Source: Bacteroidetes bacterium GWF2_43_63 (GTDB taxonomy: Bacteria; Bacteroidota; Bacteroidia; Bacteroidales; DTU049). From it: 64,000 nt of DNA. Positions within the stretch are counted from its first letter, which is position 1. The number at the start of each line of letters is the position of its first letter. The position numbers and the translations under genes are program-made. Positions 52,586 through 60,565 of the stretch are shown here, piece after piece. Where the stretch lies: contig MEOQ01000009.1 of NCBI GenBank assembly GCA_001769275.1, positions 62,001 through 126,000 of the forward strand. The letters run 5' to 3'. The notes beneath the pieces are model-generated. The model did not search any database, was not told where the DNA came from, and was given only the letters and a program-made list of their open reading frames with translations.

Positions 52586-53177
52586 ACAGGCATATAAATA
52601 TATAGCTTTTTGCTATATTCATTTTTCAAGACTGCAAATTTACGATTTTTCTCGTTCATTTCGATATAAATTGACCTTATATATTGCAAAATTATCGTCT
52701 TGGAATCAAATATAGGCTTCAGAAAAATTGTTTTTCATACTAAATAAGTTATTTTAATCGTAAATAACGATCAATATATAATCAATTTAAACAACTTTAT
52801 ATAAATAGTTCTGTTATTCTGAATGATTTTTTTTATCAGTGACAATGAACATAAACATCAGAGCTCTGTCCGCCGCGGCTGATTCGTATTTTGCTCGCCG
52901 CTCACCGATTTATCACGTTCCACGTGAAGGTGCTCAACCTTAGCCTCAACCTGACGATATATGATATACGCCCTTCGTCTTCGCTCAGGATAAAAATTTG
53001 AGATATGTGATTTTAGAAGTAAAGACTTAATTATGAACGAAGCTTCTTCTTGTTTTTAGCATAGCTCGCTGGTCACTGCTTGCTGCTCACCGAAGGTGCT
53101 TAGCCTTAACCTTTGCCTTAACCTCAACCTTCTAAGCCCCGTCTCAGAGCTGACAACTGATTACTGACAACTGAAAA
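52586..53177. other. promoter region of the polysaccharide locus and repeat tail
   Basis: 52586-52860 is A+T-rich and free of the dispersed repeats, with a -7 word TAAATTTG (minus, 52635-52642) about 50 nt before the UpxY ATG; no -33 partner at normal spacing. 52910-52930 has ACGTTCCACGTGAAG, related to the parS-like word. 53100-53135 is a short CCTNAA array, then AAGCCCCGTCTCAGAGCTG as at 45424. Confidence 0.5.
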
Positions 53178-54083
53178 CTACTTCGTCAGCTGCTGAAACA
53201 ATTCTTCAATCGAGTGTTTCTCTTTGTTCAGCGACAGCACTTTGTATTGATTGCGAACAGCAAAATCAAAAATTTCCTTGCGGACATCAATGTCATTATC
53301 TGTCTCAATTTCCCAGACGTTATTGCCTTTTGTGGTAGCATCTTTCACGCCCTTAACGGCGAGAATAGCTTCACGACTCACTTTGCGATCAAACTCAACC
53401 ATCAGCATTTCTGCGGCAGAAAACATCGAAGCCAGATCCGCCGTCTTGCCATCGGCCACAATTTTTCCTTTGTCAATGATCACAACCCGGTTGCAGATGG
53501 CTTCCACTTCCTGCATGATGTGCGTCGAAAGCAGAATGGTTTTTTCAGATCCTAACTTTTTAATCAGTTCGCGGATTTCAACAATCTGATTCGGATCAAG
53601 GCCGCTGGTGGGTTCATCCATAATCAGCACTTCCGGGTTGTGAATGAGCGCCTGAGCCAATCCCACACGCTGCTTGTATCCTTTCGACAACGCTCCGATG
53701 CGTTTATGCATTTCGGGCTTCAGTCCAGTGATTTCTATCATTTCATCCACCCGCGATTTCTTGTCTTTCAGATTGTGAATGCCCGCAATGAAAGTCAGAA
53801 ACTCGCGTACATACATGTCGTAGTACAAGGGATTATTCTCCGGCAGATACCCAATGATGCTGCGAACTGCCAGACTTTCGTCGGCACAGTTCATATCATT
53901 TACAAAGGCCTGACCGCTGGTGGGCGGAATATAGCAGGTGAGAATTTTCATCAGCGTTGACTTCCCTGCCCCGTTTGGGCCCAGCAATCCAACGATTTCG
54001 CCTTTTTCGATTTCAAGCGAAACGCCATTCAGCGCTTTCTGTTCGCCATACACTTTTGTAACCTGATTGACCCTGATTGACAT
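53178..54083 (-). CDS. gldA: gliding-associated ABC transporter ATPase GldA
   Basis: 301 residues from ATG 54083 (MSIRVNQVTKVYGEQKALNG); the longer open frame to 54152 lacks family similarity, and a TACTTTTG -7 box sits at 54098-54105. Walker A LLGPNGAGKSTLMKIL, signature LSKGYKQRVGLAQAL, Walker B VLIMDEPTSGLDP. A C-terminal ~80-residue extension after the ABC domain is typical of GldA. It couples ATP hydrolysis to an ABC-2-type complex with GldF and GldG, which are not in the window. Present also in non-gliding Bacteroidota, so motility cannot be concluded. Confidence 0.85.
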   Translation of the reverse strand: MSIRVNQVTKVYGEQKALNGVSLEIEKGEIVGLLGPNGAGKSTLMKILTCYIPPTSGQAFVNDMNCADESLAVRSIIGYLPENNPLYYDMYVREFLTFIAGIHNLKDKKSRVDEMIEITGLKPEMHKRIGALSKGYKQRVGLAQALIHNPEVLIMDEPTSGLDPNQIVEIRELIKKLGSEKTILLSTHIMQEVEAICNRVVIIDKGKIVADGKTADLASMFSAAEMLMVEFDRKVSREAILAVKGVKDATTKGNNVWEIETDNDIDVRKEIFDFAVRNQYKVLSLNKEKHSIEELFQQLTK

Positions 54084-54097
54084 GAGAAATATTTTTG

Positions 54098-54105
54098 CAA
54101 AAGTA
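54098..54105 (-). promoter_or_regulatory. -7 box of gldA
   Basis: TACTTTTG on the minus strand, 14 bp before the chosen ATG (54083). It supports that start over the one at 54152. No good -33 match. Confidence 0.45.
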
Positions 54106-54177
54106 ATGGTTTCTTGCTTACCTCGCATTTGAAAGTTTTTGAACTCATTCACTCAGCTCATTTCACGGCACTTTAGT

Positions 54178-54325
54178 GCAAGCTGAAAGCAGCTTAACCT
54201 CAGCCTTAACCTCAGCCTCAGCCTTAACCTCAGCCTTAACCTCAGCCTTAACCTTAACCTTAACCTTACCCTTCCTCTCCCAGCTGCAAGCTGCTTATCC
54301 TTAATCTCAGCCTTACCCTTGCTCT
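54178..54325. repeat. CCTNAA-type hexamer satellite array with hairpins
   Basis: Hexamers CCTCAG, CCTTAA and CCTCAA from 54195, with an AGCTGAAAGCAGCTT hairpin before them and CAGCTGCAAGCTGCTT near 54281. It fills the space between gldA and the porin-like gene. Confidence 0.75.
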
Positions 54326-55586
54326 ACTTCTTCTCAGAAAAATATTTCAGAAAAGTCGGCTTAAACTCAAGCATCACATAGGCCCAATGCGCCAACTTTG
54401 AATTGTCTCTTCCCTGAATCAACTCAAGCGTAGTGCTGCCGCTGAGAATGGAATACCCAAGCGAAACGTTGAAGTCCTTGGCGAAAGCCATCTTCCATGT
54501 AAGATCGACTTCATGCGCAAGGAACTGATCGATATGCGCGCCACCGGTAATCGTATTCTGCTGCGTTGCAAAATAATGATAATCGAGCGCAAGTGAATGT
54601 ACTTTCGATAGTTTATAGTTTCCTTTCAGGTACGTGTCAATAAATCCGGTGCCGCCAGTATGGGTTGCAAAATTGGTGAAATAATCCATGAACCCCGCAA
54701 AGGTGTGATTAGAAGCGTATTGTGGCAGGAATTGCTCGTATTTTTCTGTCGCAACATCGTCGCCGCTCAGTATTTCACCACCCATTTTCGCACTCCATTT
54801 ATCAGCTTTGTACTCTGCTTCGAAAGCTGCAAACCATGATGCAAGCGCGGTTCCGGCAACATTGTGTCCGGTCTGATAATATCCCATGCCGCTGAAAATA
54901 AATTTGTTCAACGTATATTTCGCTTCCGCACCTTGTGTACTCCGCACGTATAGCGCCTTTCCATTCAGATCCTGAAACCCGTCGGCAAAACCCATGACTG
55001 CAAAATCAAGGTCTTTGATTTTCTGCTCATATCGCAAAATCGTCAATGTCTTGTAATTATCTTTTATATCTGCGGTATTGCTCAAATAATCAGTGCCAAA
55101 AATATTCTCGGCTTTTTGATTGAATGCCTGCACAAAATATAAATGCTTTTGCCCCGATTTCCAGTCAAGCAAAGCTGCATCGTGTGCCTGAGCGGTCTGT
55201 GACCAGTTGTTGCCACTAAACATTCGCTGATTTCCAAACAACAATGGCTGTCGTCCCATGCGGAGTTTCAGAGAGTCACTCACTTTCAGGCTAACCCATC
55301 CTTCGTAAATACCAATGGTTGCTTTGCCGCTTTTAAGCAGCTCATCGCCCCATATGCGGCCTTCCTGCAATGTGAACTGGGTTTCATACTTTTCACTTTT
55401 GTAGTGCAGTCCAATTCTGTTGCGCTGAGAGACAAAACCCGCTGCTTCCGAAACGCTGTCTGGCAAATGTTTGTAGCCATTTCTAAATTCAGGTCTGAAC
55501 CGGAATTCTCCGGTCAGCTCAAAGGTCTGCGCAAATAATGCGGTGCTCATGAGCACGAAAAACACAAAAATAATTGATCTGTTCAT
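54324..55586 (-). CDS. alginate-export/porin-like outer-membrane protein
   Basis: 420 residues with signal peptide ending STALFAQ (about 20). TGEFRFRPEFRNGYKHLPDS, GFVSQRNRIGLHYKSEKYET and LRMGRQPLLFGNQRMFSGNN are the N-terminal strands of the alginate_exp porin family (16-18-stranded barrels). The C-terminus LAHWAYVMLEFKPTFLKYF ends in an aromatic-rich strand. It lies downstream of pstB after a 420 bp repeat spacer, so it may serve phosphate or another anion. That is only contextual; no phosphate-specific signature was seen. Confidence 0.78.
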   Translation of the reverse strand: MNRSIIFVFFVLMSTALFAQTFELTGEFRFRPEFRNGYKHLPDSVSEAAGFVSQRNRIGLHYKSEKYETQFTLQEGRIWGDELLKSGKATIGIYEGWVSLKVSDSLKLRMGRQPLLFGNQRMFSGNNWSQTAQAHDAALLDWKSGQKHLYFVQAFNQKAENIFGTDYLSNTADIKDNYKTLTILRYEQKIKDLDFAVMGFADGFQDLNGKALYVRSTQGAEAKYTLNKFIFSGMGYYQTGHNVAGTALASWFAAFEAEYKADKWSAKMGGEILSGDDVATEKYEQFLPQYASNHTFAGFMDYFTNFATHTGGTGFIDTYLKGNYKLSKVHSLALDYHYFATQQNTITGGAHIDQFLAHEVDLTWKMAFAKDFNVSLGYSILSGSTTLELIQGRDNSKLAHWAYVMLEFKPTFLKYFSEKK

Positions 55587-56009
55587 ATTCGCTTTTTTTG
55601 TTTTCTGTTTGACATTTTCAAACTAACTTTATTTGGGATCTCAGATGATAAATATCATGTGCTGCATTTTCAATTCAAAATGCATTCGTCACTCAACATT
55701 AACGTGGGCGCGCGTCTCCTGCTTGCAGCGTTTCACGTTGACGCGTGACCTGTTTTTATTTTTGCTCCCGGGATTTTATCCCGGGCTAATATCTGCAGCG
55801 CCTTCGACGCTATTTGTGCTTCGCATCTTATTTTTCGCATTCAGCTCCTCAACCTCTAAACCTATCAACCTCTAAACCATTAACCGTTAACCAATAACCG
55901 TTAACCAATAACCGATAACCATTGACCTCAACCTTAACCTCTACCTCAACCTTAACCTTGACCTTGACCTTAACCTTGACCTTGACCTTAACCTTGACCT
56001 CACTGACTA
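55587..56009. other. spacer porin-pstB with hairpins and satellites
   Basis: GGGCGCGCGTCTCC element (55706-55750), triloop hairpin CCCGGGATTTTATCCCGGG (55767-55785), a smaller AGCGCCTTCGACGCT hairpin after it, then TAACCGTTAACCAATAACCG-type repeats (55878-55920) and a CCTNAA array (55922-56003). No gene. Confidence 0.6.
55852..56005. repeat. short-period satellite (AACCNNTAACC then CCTNAA)
   Basis: Two neighbouring arrays with different units: TAACCGTTAACCAATAACC and CTTAACCTTGACC. The second directly precedes the pstB stop codon. Confidence 0.7.
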
Positions 56010-56774
56010 CTAATAAAAAACTCCCTCCAGATATTTCTTTGTCATTTCGTTTTTTGGATTCGAGAAAAATGTTTTTGCATCGCCGCTTTCAATCATTTCG
56101 CCCAGATACATGAAGACCACGTGATCCGCTATCCGCCGGGCTTGCCGAAGAATATGACTTACCAGAATAATCGTGTAATCATTTTTCAATTGCATGAATG
56201 ATTGCTCAATGGCTTGCGTAGAAATAGGATCCAGCGCCGAAGTTGGCTCATCTGCCAGAATTACTTCGGGATCAACCGCCAACCCACGTGCCAGGCAAAG
56301 CCGCTGCTGCTGCCCGATACTGAGTGTCGAAGGTGATTGATGCAGTCTGTCCTTTACTTCGTCCCATAAGCAGGCAAGTCGAAAATAATGCTCCACCTGA
56401 CTCCGGATTTCAGTTTTGCGCGATATTCCTTTCAGCCTGACCGCATACGCCACATTCTCAAAAATGCTCAGCGGCAATGGATAAGGACGCTGCGAAAGTA
56501 GTCCCATCCTTTGACGCATGGCTGCCACATGATAACCGCGCAAAGAAAGAATATCGGTTCCGCCAAATTTTATCTCTCCACTTACGCGCAGTCCACTCAA
56601 ATCGGTAAGCCGGTTTAATGACCGCAGCAGTGTTGTTTTTCCGCAGCCGCTCGGCCCCATAATAACGGTGATGGTGCCACGTGGAATATTCACCGAAATA
56701 TCGCTGAGCAACTTTCTGTCGCCAGCATAAACATTGAGATCGCTGATTTCTATAATTGATTTATTTTCAGCCAT
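56010..56774 (-). CDS. pstB: phosphate ABC transporter ATPase PstB
   Basis: 254 residues. Walker A GPSGCGKTTLLRSLNRL, Q-loop MGLLSQRPYPLPLSI, signature LSIGQQQRLCLARGLA, Walker B ILADEPTSALDP, all close to PstB consensus, including the S-x-F-E-N-V-A-Y helix (SIFENVAYAVRL). It powers high-affinity phosphate uptake with PstA, PstC and PstS. Last gene of the pstSCAB operon (3 bp after pstA). No phoU follows, which is unusual because phoU commonly ends this operon. Confidence 0.95.
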   Translation of the reverse strand: MAENKSIIEISDLNVYAGDRKLLSDISVNIPRGTITVIMGPSGCGKTTLLRSLNRLTDLSGLRVSGEIKFGGTDILSLRGYHVAAMRQRMGLLSQRPYPLPLSIFENVAYAVRLKGISRKTEIRSQVEHYFRLACLWDEVKDRLHQSPSTLSIGQQQRLCLARGLAVDPEVILADEPTSALDPISTQAIEQSFMQLKNDYTIILVSHILRQARRIADHVVFMYLGEMIESGDAKTFFSNPKNEMTKKYLEGVFY

Positions 56775-56777
56775 TGC

Positions 56778-57623
56778 TTAGATATTTTTTTTGTAAATAC
56801 GCCCAAACAGACGTGCAGAAAGACTAATGATCAGAATGATAATGGTGAGTATCAGCGCCGATGCATAGGCCCGCCCCTGCACTTCTTCGACCGGAGAACC
56901 CAGTTGAAAAAATATAGCAAGCGGCAACGTTGCTACCGGCTGACTGAGCGATGTCGGAATATAATCGGTATAGCCTGTTGTAAGCAGCACTACGGCGGCA
57001 TCTCCAATGGCACGTCCGAATGAAAGCAGAATGGCTGTGACAATTCCCGGGGCAGCTTTTCGCATGAAAAAACGAAATGCTGTTTCTGTCTTAGTGCATC
57101 CCATGCTGTATGCAGCTTCGCGGATGCCGTTTGGTACGCGTTGCAATACTTCATCCATAGCTCTGATCATAATGGGTGCGACAAAAATGCCAACCACCGC
57201 AATGCCGCCCAGCAACGATGTTCGGATGCCCAGGGCCACCATCATCGTAAATCCAAAAGCACCATAAACAATAGACGGAATTCCCCACAAAACATCCAGG
57301 AAAAAACGAAATGCGCGCACCGCTCTACCGTTGCGCCGCAGAAAAACATTCATGTACAAAGCCACAGGAACGCTGATGATCAATGCGAGTAAAGTGGCTC
57401 CCAGAGCCAGATATATCGATCCGACAATGGCATTGAGTACGCCACCTTCCTTCCCGAAATAATAACCGCCTTTGGGTAATGAGGATATCATGTCCCAGTT
57501 GAGATATCGAAATCCTTTGGCGACAATTGAATAAAGTATAGATCCAAGTGCAAATGCAATCAGCAGTGTAGCTGCGATCATCAGCACTTTCATAACAACT
57601 TCTTCGATGCGTTTATGCTTCAT
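56778..57623 (-). CDS. pstA: phosphate ABC transporter permease PstA
   Basis: 281 residues, six membrane helices. YFGKEGGVLNAIVGSIYLAL and the cytoplasmic EAAYSMGCTKTETAFRFFMRK loop (EAA-x3-G permease motif) with the PstA landmarks WGIPSIVYGAFGF and TTGYTDYIPTSLSQPVATLP. Overlaps pstC by 11 bp. Forms the channel with PstC in the inner membrane. Confidence 0.94.
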   Translation of the reverse strand: MKHKRIEEVVMKVLMIAATLLIAFALGSILYSIVAKGFRYLNWDMISSLPKGGYYFGKEGGVLNAIVGSIYLALGATLLALIISVPVALYMNVFLRRNGRAVRAFRFFLDVLWGIPSIVYGAFGFTMMVALGIRTSLLGGIAVVGIFVAPIMIRAMDEVLQRVPNGIREAAYSMGCTKTETAFRFFMRKAAPGIVTAILLSFGRAIGDAAVVLLTTGYTDYIPTSLSQPVATLPLAIFFQLGSPVEEVQGRAYASALILTIIILIISLSARLFGRIYKKNI

Positions 57624-58518
57624 GTTCCCCTGGCTTTATAGTAAAACGTCGAATGATCATGCGCATGAGAATATTGAAAATAACCGTGATTGCAAGTAGA
57701 ATTAATGCAGCAAACATGAGCGCGCTGTCATATTTCGGAATACTCATCATCTCTCCGTAATTGTTTGCAATCAGCGCAGGGAGCGGATATCCGGGACTCA
57801 CAATTGAATCAGGAATTACAATGGTGTTTCCAACAACCATCATCACGGCAATGGTTTCACCAATAGCTCTGGCCCAGCCCAGTCCTACAGCGGAAATAAT
57901 TCCCGCACCGGTTTTGCGAAGCACCGTAACTTTCACCATCTCCCATTTTGTTGTGCCCATCGAATAAGCTGACTCTCTCAATTCACGCGGAACGGTTGCA
58001 AATAACTCAAGCAGAATATTCAATATAAAAGGAATGGTCATAACTGCCAAAACAAGACTGCCGGCCAGAATCGAATAACCGGTGCTTTCAATTCCCATGG
58101 CTGGTGCAATCACATTTCGAACAAAAGGAACAATAAAAAGAATACCCCAGACACCATAAATGACAGAAGGAATTCCTGCCAGAATATCGATCACCGGCTG
58201 CATCATGCTGAGAATTTTCCGATGAGCATATTCCGAAAGATAGATGGCAGCAAGAATGCAAACGGGTGCAGAAATCAGAATAGCCAGAATTGAAACGTAC
58301 AAAGAGCCTATGATAAATGGCTTGAAACCGAAACTTCCTGCACCCGGTTTCCATTCATTTCCCGAAAGTATATTCAGGAATCCGTTGTCCTGCAGCAGAG
58401 GCAGCGACTTGTCAATCAATACGATCAGCATGATGAGCGGCACAAGGATAACAATGATTTTCGAAATCATCATCCAGCCCCGGCCCGCGTAATCACGTAT
58501 GCGTCGCGTCGCCAGCAT
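57613..58518 (-). CDS. pstC: phosphate ABC transporter permease PstC
   Basis: 301 residues, six membrane helices after a basic N-terminus. NGFLNILSGNEWKPGAGSFG, LAGIPSVIYGVWGILFIVPF and the EAA loop ESAYSMGTTKWEMVKVTVLR identify PstC. Its ATG shares a base with the pstS stop (TAATG), so translation is coupled. The periplasmic loop between helices 1 and 2 is of normal length. Confidence 0.94.
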   Translation of the reverse strand: MLATRRIRDYAGRGWMMISKIIVILVPLIMLIVLIDKSLPLLQDNGFLNILSGNEWKPGAGSFGFKPFIIGSLYVSILAILISAPVCILAAIYLSEYAHRKILSMMQPVIDILAGIPSVIYGVWGILFIVPFVRNVIAPAMGIESTGYSILAGSLVLAVMTIPFILNILLELFATVPRELRESAYSMGTTKWEMVKVTVLRKTGAGIISAVGLGWARAIGETIAVMMVVGNTIVIPDSIVSPGYPLPALIANNYGEMMSIPKYDSALMFAALILLAITVIFNILMRMIIRRFTIKPGEHEA

Positions 58519-59468
58519 TAGTCGAGTTTTTTCTTTTCAGTTTCCACCATTGCTTCAGGCAGTTTCACGTAACCGCTTTCTTCAACCCATTGTTGACCAG
58601 TAGTAAGAATGTAATTCAAAAAGGCCAAAACAATTGCGTTGTCAGGTTTCCCTTTACAAATAAAATACAGCGGACGTGCCGGTGGCTCCGGAAATTTTCC
58701 ATCACGAATGGCACCGGTGAGTAATTTCATATCGCTGTAAAGATCTTCTTCCGGATCAACTTTCCCGTTTCCGTTAATGTCAATCGGAATAATCCCAATG
58801 CCATCCTGAATTTTCCCGGTCTTATAATCGTAAGCATATATAATATTATTGAAGCCAACCCCTTTAACATCATTCTTTACTGCATCTGCAATACCTGGAT
58901 CACCAAACACTCCAACACCTTTCAAATCTTCCTGAGCACCGTCCATGAATTTTGCCCACATCTCAGCAGCACCACACGCATCGCTGCGCGAAAACAAACT
59001 GATGGCACCACCACCTTTCAGCTTCAGCTGGCTCCAGTCCTTGATTTCCTGTGTGATGTATATTTTTTGAAATTCTTCTTTTGTAAGTCCGCGTGTTTTC
59101 AGTTCAGCATACACCGGATTTTTTGCATTGATTGTCGGCAACACAACGTCCTTTGCTACTGCGATTTTCCATGCACCCTGATTTTCTTCTTCGGGAGAAA
59201 CACTGCGCGAAAACATGGCCATATCTACCATTCCGTTCAAAACATCGGTCATGCCTTTCCCTGCTCCACCTGCTGAAATGTCAATCTTTACATCCGGATT
59301 TTCTTTCATAAACTCTTCGGCCCATTTCTGCGCCATCGGATACAAGGCAAAAGCACCTGAAATGCTGATGTTGCCGCTTAATTTATCCGATTTTTGTTCC
59401 TGTTTTTTGTTTCCGCATCCGGCTGCAATGATTGCCAGCACAAGAAAAATGACTGAGTATGATTTCAT
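58518..59468 (-). CDS. pstS: phosphate-binding lipoprotein PstS
   Basis: 316 residues from ATG 59468 (MKSYSVIFLVLAIIAAGC); the open frame to 59537 is rejected because it would place the signal peptide internally, and a TATATTTG -7 box lies at 59487-59494. Lipobox IAAGC makes it a lipoprotein. GNISISGAFALYPMAQKWAE and SAGGAGKGMTDVLNGMVDMA are the phosphate-binding loops of the PBP/PstS-like family, with VLPTINAKNPV and LFSRSDACGAAEMWAKFM. DINGNGKVDPEEDLY in the middle is a Ca-binding-like insertion. First gene of the operon. Confidence 0.92.
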   Translation of the reverse strand: MKSYSVIFLVLAIIAAGCGNKKQEQKSDKLSGNISISGAFALYPMAQKWAEEFMKENPDVKIDISAGGAGKGMTDVLNGMVDMAMFSRSVSPEEENQGAWKIAVAKDVVLPTINAKNPVYAELKTRGLTKEEFQKIYITQEIKDWSQLKLKGGGAISLFSRSDACGAAEMWAKFMDGAQEDLKGVGVFGDPGIADAVKNDVKGVGFNNIIYAYDYKTGKIQDGIGIIPIDINGNGKVDPEEDLYSDMKLLTGAIRDGKFPEPPARPLYFICKGKPDNAIVLAFLNYILTTGQQWVEESGYVKLPEAMVETEKKKLD

Positions 59469-59486
59469 AGAATTACTATTTTTCGA

Positions 59487-59494
59487 CAAATATA
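59487..59494 (-). promoter_or_regulatory. -7 box of the pst operon
   Basis: TATATTTG on the minus strand, 18 bp before the pstS ATG. No obvious -33 TTTG or Pho-box-like direct repeats were seen. Confidence 0.45.
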
Positions 59495-59651
59495 ATACAT
59501 TTCCTATCGACTTAGTATAGATAAGAATATTTTGCATACATTTAACTATGCGTATATAAGAGCGACTGTAAGAGCGAGACCGCGGCCACTCAAGGCTCCA
59601 TGCTGCATGCCCGATGCCGCATGCCTTGTGCGTTGAGCAGCATGCTTTTAT

Positions 59652-59659
59652 TATCTTTG
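59652..59659 (+). promoter_or_regulatory. -7 box of the DUF2179 gene
   Basis: TATCTTTG, 11 bp before ATG 59671. It supports that start instead of the longer open frame from 59614, which would place this box inside the coding sequence. Confidence 0.45.
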
Positions 59660-59670
59660 CAAAAAAAACA

Positions 59671-60240
59671 ATGGAATTTTCCTGGTATGAGTTTGTTCTG
59701 TTACCGCTTCTGATTTTTTTCGCCCGAATTGCTGATCAGAGTGTCGGTACGCTGCGACTTATTTTTCTTGCACGTGGCATTAAATTCTGGGTGCCCATTC
59801 TCGGATTTTGCGAAGTAATTATCTGGTTGCTTGCGGTCGGACAAATTCTGAACGATCTGACCAACTGGGTTGCCATCATTGCCTACGGCGCCGGCTTTGC
59901 CGCAGGGAATCTCATTGGTATGTGGATCGACGAAAAACTTATGATCGGAACTTTAATCGTAAGGGTAATCCCAAAATTCGACACGGCAGATTTGATTGCC
60001 GACCTCTCGTCAAAAGATTTTGGAGTTACCGTCTCTGATGCTTCTGGCGCTCGTGGCCCGGTTAAAATTATTATGTCCATTATTAAACGAAAAGACCTCT
60101 CGGCTTTTGTTGAAATTGTGCACAAGCACAACCCAAATGCTTTCTACACAGTCGAAGACGTGAAATCAGCATCTGATGGCGTTTTCCGGACATCCAAACG
60201 CAAATCAATCTTCTCGTTCAATAGCCGGATTGGAAAATAA
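59671..60240 (+). CDS. UPF0316/DUF2179 membrane protein (YebE-like)
   Basis: 189 residues. Three N-terminal membrane helices (about 5-25, 38-58, 62-82) with the family phrase ARIADQSVGTLRLIFLARG and GAGFAAGNLIGMWIDEKL. They are followed by a cytosolic DUF2179-type domain (PKFDTADLIADLSSKDFGVT, HKHNPNAFYTVEDVKSASDG). The family is widespread with unknown function. Start chosen from length and promoter box. It is the only plus-strand gene in the 53-64 kb part. Confidence 0.85.
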   Translation: MEFSWYEFVLLPLLIFFARIADQSVGTLRLIFLARGIKFWVPILGFCEVIIWLLAVGQILNDLTNWVAIIAYGAGFAAGNLIGMWIDEKLMIGTLIVRVIPKFDTADLIADLSSKDFGVTVSDASGARGPVKIIMSIIKRKDLSAFVEIVHKHNPNAFYTVEDVKSASDGVFRTSKRKSIFSFNSRIGK

Positions 60241-60247
60241 AAAACTT

Positions 60248-60333
60248 CCTGACATTTAATTGTCAATCCAACCTGAGTGCATTGCGACTTTGTCACGTTT
60301 CACGTGAAGCAATCTCTCTGCTTTGGATTGTAA
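60248..60333. repeat. dispersed ~75 bp element, copy B (inverted)
   Basis: Opposite orientation to 5214-5290. It includes TTGCGACTTTGTCACGTTTC and ACGTGAAGCAATCTCTCTGC. Confidence 0.65.
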
Positions 60334-60525
60334 GCACCCAACGCCGCCGGGTCCGCTCCATGCCTCCATGCGTTGCTGACATGGAATCGTCGGGTATGGG
60401 TTTCAGCATCCAACGATTCCGGGACCGCTCCTTGTCGCAAATCAATGTCGAGCGGACGCCAGAATGTTGGTTGCGTCCTGACATTCTATCGTCCGAAATC
60501 AGTGAGGACATGTGACCGTCGGGAA
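60333..60525. repeat. diverged copy of the RAYT-associated palindromic unit
   Basis: CATCCAACGATTCCGGGACC, GCTCCTTGTCGCAAATCAAT, CAGAATGTTGGTTGC and GTCCTGACATTCTATCGTC follow the same order as the 149 bp unit at 12062. GTTGCTGACATGGAATCGTC (60372-60391) corresponds to the other hairpin arm. The arms are still complementary despite many changes. Confidence 0.7.
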
Positions 60526-60565
60526 CAATGACCTAAAAGTGCAAATTTAGACCAGAATATTTTTT

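Larger units (their letters stand above)
60241..60565. other. spacer with diverged REP-like unit and ~75 bp element
   Basis: 60248-60333 is the reverse complement of 5214-5290. 60333-60525 is a diverged version of the RAYT-associated unit. No gene seen. Confidence 0.65.
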
